IMG/VR virus record: IMGVR_UViG_3300047157_000040
Coordinates: 1 to 41,418 of that record
Length of the DNA stretch: 41,418 nt
Direction: 5' to 3' (one strand)
DNA from: a virus
Each line of letters opens with the position of its first letter. Position 1 is the first letter of the stretch. The notes beneath the pieces were generated by a model. That model saw nothing but the letters and a program-made list of their open reading frames with translations, did not search any database and was not told the origin of the DNA. Below, piece after piece: positions 34,953 through 41,418 of this stretch. Both the position numbers and the translations under genes were made by a program.

Positions 34953-35359
34953 TATGTTATCTCCTTAGCAAATAATCTTGTTTGTTCTTTATAATTAATA
35001 TCCTCAAGTACCTTTCCCCATCCTTTTCTACCAAATAGTTCTACATACTCACAATCGTTTTCTTTTCCAAATGCATTTAGGAGTGCATCTGCTTCATCTC
35101 TCCATGTCATAAATTCTTTTCCACCTAGTAACAGCACACATAGTATATTCTTTTGTGGGTACATACTAATCTTTGTAATAAAAGCACCCTCTACTTCGGT
35201 ACCTATTTTTACCCAGAGCTGCATATTCTTCGATATACAGGACTTTTTTATATCAGTAATACTATACTCGCCTAAACTGTATTTCATGGCTGCATTCAAG
35301 TATTCTTCAACGAGAGGCCACCAAGCCTCAATCTCCCCCGACCTTATCCCTTCAATCAA
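34952..35359 (-). CDS. GNAT-like protein
   Basis: 135 residues. A MIEGIRSGEIEAWWPLVEEY start and an ELFGRKGWGKVLEDINYKEQ segment near the end look like the fold pattern of GNAT acetyltransferases found in tail regions of some podoviruses. No clear acetyl-CoA motif (Q/RxxGxG/A) is present, so catalysis is doubtful. Overlaps the genes on both sides. Confidence 0.45.
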   Translation of the reverse strand: MIEGIRSGEIEAWWPLVEEYLNAAMKYSLGEYSITDIKKSCISKNMQLWVKIGTEVEGAFITKISMYPQKNILCVLLLGGKEFMTWRDEADALLNAFGKENDCEYVELFGRKGWGKVLEDINYKEQTRLFAKEIT

Positions 35360-35604
35360 AGTTTACTCCATGCTCCTGTACTCAAGTATAAATACAACCC
35401 CTCACCACTGCCCGGATTCCAGTTAGTACCATCTGCGTACCTAACATCTCCAGCTCTTGGCTTTGATGGAACTGCATTAGATTCATCATAATGTCCATCA
35501 GCTATGTTACTTATTATAGCAGACATTCTAGAAAATTCTTGTCTTAAATATGCAGGTAAATCCTTTGCATCATCAGGTACTGGTGCAGGAGAATAACGAA
35601 TCAT
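35356..35604 (-). CDS. Small tail-region protein
   Basis: 82 residues. Pattern PDDAKDLPAYLRQEFSRMSA followed by KPRAGDVRYADGTNWNPGSG and LYLSTGAWSKL recurs next to phage tail proteins. Likely a small fibre or tail component. Its ends overlap the neighbours by ATGA-type junctions. Confidence 0.6.
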   Translation of the reverse strand: MIRYSPAPVPDDAKDLPAYLRQEFSRMSAIISNIADGHYDESNAVPSKPRAGDVRYADGTNWNPGSGEGLYLYLSTGAWSKL

Positions 35605-37149
35605 ACTCCCTTACCTCTGTTTCCTGACGGACTCCAGTGTACTTCTAAGTTAGCTAATGCCCATGTGTTTGCATCAGTAGACTCTGCTCTAATACCTACA
35701 TAGTTTCCTGTGGCTCTTACTGGTATCTCTGAATGTACACCACTAGTAAATGTATATGGTCCTTTCCATGTTGTGCCTTCGTGTGGCATCATCTCTTGAC
35801 CTACATAAAAATCTACTGAACCTGTACCACTTATTCTTGGTACAATCTTTTGTATAGTCTTAGTACCCGGATACCCTAAATTCATATGTTCTTTTTCTAC
35901 ATATGCTCTAAAACTTGTTCCTGCATTTTGATTACTACCTAATACATACAATTTAGTAGCACTTGTAGCAGCTAATAATAAACTAGGCTTAAGTGGTGAA
36001 TCCCAAGACTCACTGTCTGTGTCCCAGTCTCCTGACTCTGACCAGTCACTCGTACTTACTGTGTCTACAATACCCCAAGAAATATAACTTACATAAGGCA
36101 AGTCTCTCTTAGACCAGCTGTTGTTTCTAAAGTTGTATACATATGCTGTGTCTGCAAATGCATTTGTGTCATTAGTGTTAGATACAAAGCATACCCACAT
36201 CTCATTCTTTTCTCTGTCCGCAGCTACAAAAGTTCTTGTCTTGTAGTCTGGATGCATAGAGTTAAATAGCTCGTCTCTAATTTGCTGGTCTACAATTGAC
36301 TGCTTAGTCTGACCATCATGTACATATACATCATCCTCAGAGACCACAAAATGCTTGTTATCGAAACTTTTTGCACAGTGCCTACCTAGTATACCAACAT
36401 CATCAAATAGTTGCCTAAATCCAAATATAGACTGTCCGCCTTCAAATGCCATAGACCAGATTGAGTCTTGTTTGTATACAATATTAACGTCACCTAATGG
36501 CAAGCAATCAATTACATAACCATTAGACTGTGATAAATCTACATAACCAGCATCCTTGGTTGCATCTGCTGGGTCCCAAGTAGTAGGTACTGTACCACCC
36601 TCTGCTGGATGTGACCACTTAACTCTAAAAGGGTAGCGTGTACTTGACTCTGTTGTGTCTAGTGCTACTAAGAATCTTTTAAATGGTCTAATAACTTGAC
36701 AGCTTGTATTACTTGGCCAGTTAGTTAAATCAGCAAAAGCAGATGATGATGTGCCTAACATTTGTGGGTCATCTACACCGTTGTTAAGTATAGCTACACC
36801 ACCTAAAACTCCACCGTTCCATCCTTTAGCAGCAGTAGCTGAATAGTCACCACCACTAGAGCGTGTTACATCAGCGTGAGTTGTTGTAGTTCCCGGATGT
36901 ACTTACTCTGTATATTTTAGTTAAGCTAGGGTAAATCCAATAGTCAGTAGTTGTAGTGTTAAAAGGTAATAACCAGTAAGGTGCTACCGTGGGTGTACCA
37001 AATACTTGCTGTTGTCCTAATACCTTGGCAGTTTTGTCATTGTCAAATTGTATATTATTACCATCAGACCATTGCGTCTCTGGTAGTTCATACGAGTCAA
37101 TGTCTCTATTAATACCTGTAGGATTTAATACTGTTATTTGTGCCGGCAT
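35601..37149 (-). CDS. Tail hub/stabilisation-type protein, frame-broken
   Basis: ATG at 37149 (MPAQITVLNPTGINRDIDSY, ELPETQWSDGNNIQF). At about 36895 the frame changes and GTTTTHADVTRSSGGDYSAT leads into the ORF beginning MLGTSSSAFADLTNWPSN. It is beta-rich with blades (SWGIVDTV..., LLLAATSATKLYVLGSNQ) that look like a beta-propeller. Total about 515 residues. P22 gp10-type stabilisation proteins have a similar start and size. One base appears gained or lost. Confidence 0.65.
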
Positions 37150-37152
37150 TTA

Positions 37153-37773
37153 TTAGCTCATGTTTAAACCATCAACAACTGCGTACCAGTTAGCACCGTT
37201 GTCAATTGTTTCAAATGTAAGAATGTCTATTCCGCTTGTTGTTAGTGTAGGTGTAGTTCCACCAGCAAACTTGACACTGCTTGGCCAAGGGTCTGCTACC
37301 GTACCACCGTTAGTTAGTATTAATTTAAACTTACCGTATATGCCAGATGTTGGTGCGTTAGTAATTGTAAACGCTCCGCCACTTGCAAGTACAGCAGTTA
37401 CTACGTTGCCTAGTGCAAAGTTAATTGCTGTTGAGGTACTGACTGTACCTACTGCATTAACAATCTCTGTTTGCTTCTTGGTCTTTAAATTAGTTGTTGT
37501 TCCTACAGCATCAGCAGTCACAGTTCTTGATGCCTCTACTGTTCCTAGCGTTGGTACATCATTGTAGTTTAGCTCTGCTGTTGTTCCAGTGTAGCCATCT
37601 ATCTTATTTATTTCTGTGTGCGTAGCTGTTACAGCACCAGCAATGTTGGGAAAGGTAGCAGCCACTGCTGACTTAACTAGTCTTATGTGGTCATCTCCTT
37701 GACTCCTTGGGTCTGTACCGGTAGGGTTTGTTGCTACTAACCCGTCTATGTATGTTGTGGATTCTAGTGCCAT
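37153..37773 (-). CDS. Tail fibre with anchor module
   Basis: 206 residues. Residues 1-65 (IDGLVATNPTGTDPRSQGDD, TFPNIAGAVTATHTEINKID) are homologous to 2453-3007. The C-terminal half has beta strands (FKLILTNGGTVADPWPSSVK) and a GANWYAVVDGLNMS end. It may be the second adhesin sharing one virion-binding domain, or a fibre base. Confidence 0.7.
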   Translation of the reverse strand: MALESTTYIDGLVATNPTGTDPRSQGDDHIRLVKSAVAATFPNIAGAVTATHTEINKIDGYTGTTAELNYNDVPTLGTVEASRTVTADAVGTTTNLKTKKQTEIVNAVGTVSTSTAINFALGNVVTAVLASGGAFTITNAPTSGIYGKFKLILTNGGTVADPWPSSVKFAGGTTPTLTTSGIDILTFETIDNGANWYAVVDGLNMS

Positions 37774-37774
37774 G

Positions 37775-38212
37775 TTATTTTCCTTTTGCTAATTGTGCTC
37801 CAAAGTAGAACTCTATTATCATCGTAGCCCAGCCAAAGATTTCATCCATCTTCAATACTGAACCAGCTTGTATTTCTATATACTCCACTATGTCTGGTGT
37901 AAACTGTATACCAAAAAAACTAAATCCTTCTATAGTGTTAGGTATTACTGTTGGTACATTAAAGAACACTGGAGCTACTTGTGTAAATATTATAAGTGCC
38001 AATATAACAAATATAATAACTCGTCTATTAAGTGCAGCCATTGGACTTTCTTTGTCTGCTCTGTCTCTTGCTTGGTTAATAGAATCATTGCGTGCTTGCA
38101 AGTTCTGTATCATTAACTTTTGATTTTCTGCTGCTGCTTGACTCTTAAGTGCAAACAACTTAGCAACAAAGCCCAGTGCTATTGGTGCTACGTTTGTTAA
38201 AAATGCTATCAT
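37775..38212 (-). CDS. Three-helix holin (GTA holin 3TM type)
   Basis: I choose ATG 38212 (MIAFLTNVAP) over the upstream 38287 start because it overlaps the previous stop as ATGA and has GAGG nine bases before. 145 residues: an N-terminal helix, a polar helix with AENQKLMIQNLQARNDSIN, a strong hydrophobic helix (VIIFVILALIIFTQVAPVFF), and a C-terminal amphipathic helix (FGWATMIIEFYFGAQLAKGK). The pattern fits three-TM phage holins. It would permeabilise the inner membrane at lysis. It is next to the export cassette. Confidence 0.7.
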   Translation of the reverse strand: MIAFLTNVAPIALGFVAKLFALKSQAAAENQKLMIQNLQARNDSINQARDRADKESPMAALNRRVIIFVILALIIFTQVAPVFFNVPTVIPNTIEGFSFFGIQFTPDIVEYIEIQAGSVLKMDEIFGWATMIIEFYFGAQLAKGK

Positions 38213-38434
38213 ATTGCTAACCTCATTGCCTCTATAATCCCTACTTGTCCTATGATGTACCAAGCAAATGCACCAAACACTCCCCATTTAATTTGCAGTA
38301 ATGAAGTGTTAATCTTTTGTATACACAAATTAGTGTCATCAATTTTGCTAAACAGCTTTTTGCTATTTGTCCTGAATGCTTATCTACCTTTTGGTAGCGG
38401 TTTGTAATTGCATTCTACTAAGCTCATCATTCAT
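38209..38434 (-). CDS. Small membrane protein, frame-broken
   Basis: ATG at 38434 overlaps the stop of the small basic gene as ATGA. Frame one gives MNDELSRMQLQTATKR and a TAG; a second frame continues VDKHSGQIAK; a third continues LFSKIDDTNLCIQKINTSLL and a membrane helix WGVFGAFAWYIIGQVGII, then a stop that overlaps the holin start as ATGA. Two frame changes in 226 bases (about 38392 and 38358). The likely product is a short coiled coil with one membrane helix. Confidence 0.5.
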
Positions 38435-38502
38435 TTTTTAACTGGTCGTTTAGCTGGTGGTCTTCCTCTTTTTCTTCCGTAAGTTCCCGGTCCTTGTGGC
38501 AT
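38431..38502 (-). CDS. AT-hook-like micro-protein
   Basis: 23 residues: starts MPQGPGTYG and continues RKRGRPPAKRP. The RGRP core with basic sides is the AT-hook motif. Highly similar micro-proteins occur in marine cyanophages near late genes. It is preceded by AGGAGAATAAT and its stop overlaps the next start. Too short for ordinary gene calling. Confidence 0.6.
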   Translation of the reverse strand: MPQGPGTYGRKRGRPPAKRPVKK

Positions 38503-38511
38503 ATTATTCTC

Positions 38512-39063
38512 CTAGTTTGCTAGTGGATTATCTAAAGCTCTTTGTAGTCTTGTGTTAAGTCTTTCTTCTACTTCTTTAATCTTTCTATCCGTATCAGAAT
38601 AAAGAGCATCTCTTCTTTGGTCAAACCTTGTGTCAGCGTTGTCAATCATTGTTGCTAAGTTTTCTTTTTGTTTCTGCAACTTAGTTTCTACATCATTAAC
38701 AATACTTTCAAGGTGTCTCATGTCTTCTCTAACATCCTTTTTTACTTCTTTCACATATGTAATCTGTTCATCAACATTTGCTTTAATCAAGTCTAGTTCT
38801 TCTTTAAACAAATCAATCTCTTTACTAACAAACTCCATATGTGTATTTACTGTAGACATATGCTCGTTTATAACTGCTAAATCTTTTTCTATGCCTGACA
38901 AATCAGGTGCAATGTAGGAATCTATTTTGGCTTCCATGTCTAGGTATCTTTGGTACACTTCAAATCCGCCCCAAGCACCACCTAATACTGTACCAATTAA
39001 AGGAATGATTAATAGTAACTTACTACCACCTACTTTAATCCCACCGTATTCTACTTCTGCCAT
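38512..39063 (-). CDS. Membrane-anchored coiled-coil protein, spanin-like candidate
   Basis: 183 residues. One membrane helix at about 15-34 (KLLLIIPLIGTVLGGAWGGF), then a nearly unbroken charged coiled coil (HMEFVSKEIDLFKEELDLIK, DVETKLQKQKENLATMI). N-in with a long helical domain outside is the shape of an inner-membrane spanin, although this is longer than most. It overlaps the following gene by 13 bases. Function not shown. Confidence 0.55.
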   Translation of the reverse strand: MAEVEYGGIKVGGSKLLLIIPLIGTVLGGAWGGFEVYQRYLDMEAKIDSYIAPDLSGIEKDLAVINEHMSTVNTHMEFVSKEIDLFKEELDLIKANVDEQITYVKEVKKDVREDMRHLESIVNDVETKLQKQKENLATMIDNADTRFDQRRDALYSDTDRKIKEVEERLNTRLQRALDNPLAN

Positions 39064-40520
39064 TGCAAGTCCATTAATTTATTATGTAGTATTTCGTTAG
39101 CCAAACCGTTTCTTAATCCTCTTTGATTGTCTGGTATATCCTTGTCTAAATATATACCCTTGTCTTTATAAAACACACCATCAATAAGTAGTTGTGTGTT
39201 GTAGCTGTTGAATCCAGCATTAAAGTTTAAGAGTGCAAGTATTAGGCTTTGTAGTTTCTGTTGCTCTTCTAGTGATGCAGCTTCGCCCATTTCTACTGCA
39301 AGATTCTTTAGCTTGTTACCTATAATCTCACGCATCTTTTCTTTCTTACTAGCCTCTTTCTTTTTCTGTACTAGCTTGGGCTCTTCTACAACTTCTACTA
39401 CCGCCTCTTGTTCTGGCTCTTCTTCTGTTTGTTCTTCTTGTACGGTGTCTTCTTCTGGCTCTGGCTCATCAAGTTCCTCTTCTATTGGTTCTTCTAAAGG
39501 TTCTTCTTCTAACTCTGGCTCTAGGAATTCTTCTAACTCTGCTTCTATTTCCTCTATTAATTCTTCTTGTGCTATTTCCTCAAACAAGTCTTCCATCTCT
39601 GGTATGGCTTCTTCTATGGTTGTGGAAATTAATGTGTAGTCATCCAACGGTTCTATTTCTATTACTTGAAAAACCTCTGGCTCTTCCAAGACGTATATTG
39701 ATTCAGTATCTTCCTCATCAGCTTCCCAAACTTCTGGTACATCTTCCTCAACATATTCATCTATGTAAGCATCACTCCATCCATCACAACCGTAATCGTA
39801 CAAAGGGTCCAATGCACATTGTTGATTATACACATTATCAGCATAGACTTGTGGGTAGTATAAACAACTGATATGACTGTCTGGTATTACACTGCATACA
39901 CTCTCTCCGTTTGCTATTTCTACTGGGTCATCTTCTGCACTGTTCCAAAAGATTGCTCCGTTAGTAGGGTGGTTATAGAACCATTGTTCATACTCACCTA
40001 AACTTAAATCTCCAACTACTGCTACTGTTACTGCGTGGTTATTTATTTGTACCTGCTCATAGTTTACTTCTATGTTACCCATTGGGTATATTGTCAGGTC
40101 AAATGTATTACTTGTATTTCTGTTGTAATACTCTGATAAGTTTTCCCACATATACTTTTGGAAAGTCTCATCACCTTGTGTATAAAATTTACCTATACCT
40201 GTGTCTATTAAATCTGTGTTCCAAGGCATTATAGTGTAATTAAATCTTACACCTGTAAATGAACTTAGGTCCTGTCCTTGACAACACAACCCATCATATA
40301 CAATGCCAGTACCGGGTACATCAAGAGGGTCAAGAAACCCCACAACACCGTTACTAAACATAAAGCTAGTGACATAACTATTTCCATAAAAAGGAAAAGT
40401 AAAGTCAAGAGGTACTTCCACCCAGCCATCATCTGCAATCTGATGCTCAATTATCTCCGGGTCAGACCACGAGGATAGCGAGCAAGATAACACCAAGAAT
40501 GCCACTAACCAACTTTTCAA
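39051..40520 (-). CDS. Exported NIDO-like protein with Glu-rich stalk
   Basis: 489 residues from a TTG at 40520 (AGAGGAG eight bases before). Residues 1-19 are a signal peptide. Residues 25-190 (VEVPLDFTFPFYGNSYVTSF and MPWNTDLIDTGIGKFYTQGD) resemble a NIDO-type beta domain found in extracellular matrix-type and adhesive proteins. From about 245 to 395 the chain is dominated by Glu with Pro and Val, then a Lys-rich patch and a C-terminal domain (LRNGLANEILHNKLMDLQWQ). It overlaps genes on both sides. Surface or periplasmic role; host or virion attachment is inference. Confidence 0.6.
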   Translation of the reverse strand: MKSWLVAFLVLSCSLSSWSDPEIIEHQIADDGWVEVPLDFTFPFYGNSYVTSFMFSNGVVGFLDPLDVPGTGIVYDGLCCQGQDLSSFTGVRFNYTIMPWNTDLIDTGIGKFYTQGDETFQKYMWENLSEYYNRNTSNTFDLTIYPMGNIEVNYEQVQINNHAVTVAVVGDLSLGEYEQWFYNHPTNGAIFWNSAEDDPVEIANGESVCSVIPDSHISCLYYPQVYADNVYNQQCALDPLYDYGCDGWSDAYIDEYVEEDVPEVWEADEEDTESIYVLEEPEVFQVIEIEPLDDYTLISTTIEEAIPEMEDLFEEIAQEELIEEIEAELEEFLEPELEEEPLEEPIEEELDEPEPEEDTVQEEQTEEEPEQEAVVEVVEEPKLVQKKKEASKKEKMREIIGNKLKNLAVEMGEAASLEEQQKLQSLILALLNFNAGFNSYNTQLLIDGVFYKDKGIYLDKDIPDNQRGLRNGLANEILHNKLMDLQWQK

Positions 40521-41055
40521 GAAATACTCCTCTGTTCATATTAGAAGATTGTTGTTTCTCTGGAATCTTCTTAGGGTTCAGTCTCCATTCTGCTGTAGCT
40601 TCTTGTCCTATTAGCCCCTCACCTGTAGTGGGCGAGTTTATCGGGCAGGGGGTCCCGGCAAATTTCATTGCGTCATACACCGACCTCGTTTGGCACATTA
40701 AAGCAACTGCTGCTACCTTCATACCCATATCATAGAGTACCTTTGCATTCTTAAGTCTCATACAGTTCTCATCTGAGTAAGCCTGTCCTGTGCTGATACC
40801 TAGTATCTGTGTCTGTACTGCTCCACTAACTCCTACCATACATAAGTCACTATTACTTGCGTTAATGCTCGGACTAATTGCACTAGGTGGGTTTGTCCTT
40901 ATTGTACTCTTAGTGTCTGTACTTGTTGTTACTGTACTATTACTTGTACTGTTTGTAACAATTGGGTCAGCAGCCATTACTGGCAATACAAACACTATCC
41001 AAAATGCTACAACTATAAACCCAGCTATTACATTGTTACGCAGTCTGTCAGACAA
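40462..41055 (-). CDS. Exported protein with signal peptide and C-terminal anchor
   Basis: 197 residues from a TTG at 41055. Signal peptide at 1-29 (FIVVAFWIVFVLPVMA before ADPIV). A Ser/Thr-rich linker is followed by a Cys-bearing domain (DLCMVGVSGAVQTQILGIST, ENCMRLKNAKVLYDMGMKVA, LMCQTRSVYDAMKFAGTPCP) and a C-terminal membrane helix (LVSGILGVILLAILVV). I recall this pattern in T4-like cyanophages, of unknown function. It overlaps the fibre gene by 28 bases and the next gene by 59. Confidence 0.6.
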   Translation of the reverse strand: MSDRLRNNVIAGFIVVAFWIVFVLPVMAADPIVTNSTSNSTVTTSTDTKSTIRTNPPSAISPSINASNSDLCMVGVSGAVQTQILGISTGQAYSDENCMRLKNAKVLYDMGMKVAAVALMCQTRSVYDAMKFAGTPCPINSPTTGEGLIGQEATAEWRLNPKKIPEKQQSSNMNRGVFLEKLVSGILGVILLAILVV

Positions 41056-41418
41056 CCCGGAACTCTAGTACCGCCTCGACCTCCTCCGCCTGAACCGCCA
41101 CCTGAAGCAGTTGTTTCAACACTTCCACCAGCTCCACCACCATCAGCAGTAATAATGCCAATTGATGATGCTGTGCCTTTCGTGTGTGTAGAACCACCAG
41201 CACCTACTGTAACTGTATTAGAACCTGAAGCTAAATAAACTCCAGTTTTATAAACATAACCACCAGCTCCACCACCACCAGCTCCATAAAAACTTCCACC
41301 ACCACCTCCACCGCCTATACAGATAATTTCAAAAAGACCGGGAGTTGTAACTGTTAATGTACCTGAAGAAGTGAATGTATGGTATTTATAACCTCCTGTT
41401 GTAACTACTGTACCACCT
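41028..41418 (-). CDS. Gly-rich tail-fibre end, cut by right edge
   Basis: Open from the edge (first in-frame codon at 41417-41415) to TAA 41030-41028, about 129 residues. It begins GGTVVTTGGYKYHTFTSSG, then an IICIGGGGGGGSFYGAGGGG segment and more Gly-rich turns, and ends PGCLTDCVTM. This is the Gly-rich domain of phage fibre C-termini. Its N-terminal part is outside the window. It may belong with 1-138. Confidence 0.7.
   Translation of the reverse strand, partial: GGTVVTTGGYKYHTFTSSGTLTVTTPGLFEIICIGGGGGGGSFYGAGGGGAGGYVYKTGVYLASGSNTVTVGAGGSTHTKGTASSIGIITADGGGAGGSVETTASGGGSGGGGRGGTRVPGCLTDCVTM

Noticed and set aside
39208-39639. Ser-rich plus-strand ORF
   Set aside because: Antisense shadow of the Glu-rich stalk of the exported protein.
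1-41418. CRISPR array, insertion sequence, integrase or att site
   Set aside because: No regularly spaced repeats, transposase, recombinase or terminal repeats were found.
1-41418. Phage RNA polymerase (autographivirus)
   Set aside because: Replication genes are T7-like, but no open frame of suitable length or motif for a T7-type RNA polymerase is present; promoters look host-type.

Overview
This 41.4 kb, AT-rich window reads as a nearly complete or complete lytic tailed phage with podovirus-type architecture. It looks like a marine, pelagic phage: the lysis/tail region resembles genes seen in cyanophages and pelagiphages, with a P22-like portal and a T7-like primase-helicase and polymerase. 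I see no integrase, lysogeny repressor, phage RNA polymerase, tRNA, tape-measure or contractile-sheath gene. The host cannot be named from the sequence.

Layout. (1) Positions 1-11249, minus strand, read right to left: terminase small subunit, terminase large subunit, portal, scaffold-like protein, major capsid protein, head-tail adaptor, virion proteins, then an array of short modular tail-fibre genes cut by the left edge. (2) 11250-11812: a divergent, gene-free control region with GGATGG repeats, a 14-bp palindrome and a near-consensus sigma70 promoter. (3) 11813-16282, plus strand: small early genes, many under 80 codons and overlapping by ATGA or TAATG. (4) 16283-16500: a second control region with the same palindrome. 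(5) 16501-25069, plus strand: SSB, primase-helicase, family A DNA polymerase, DUF3310 protein, PD-(D/E)XK exonuclease, class II ribonucleotide reductase, small membrane proteins, RusA-like resolvase and a second nuclease-like protein. (6) 25050-41418, minus strand: polyvalent protein with a possible ADP-ribosyltransferase-like part, a 1079-residue internal virion protein, other virion proteins, a transglycosylase-like protein, tail proteins, a holin and a cassette of exported or membrane proteins, ending in a Gly-rich fibre cut by the right edge.

If the ends are joined, all late genes form one leftward unit from terS through the fibres to the internal virion proteins, and the early/replication genes form one rightward unit. 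Both start from the control region at 11.25-11.81 kb and meet tail to tail near 25.06 kb. This fits a circularly permuted map opened inside a fibre gene.

Many late genes (terS, terL, portal, scaffold, MCP, a tail protein, the polyvalent protein, small genes) are split by frame changes that restore the expected protein in another frame. The large replication genes are intact. I read this mainly as uneven residual indel error, as in long-read assemblies, and annotate such genes as single broken CDSs. The most interesting unexplained parts are the translationally coupled export cassette at 37.8-41.1 kb, the two related control regions, and the fibre gene array.
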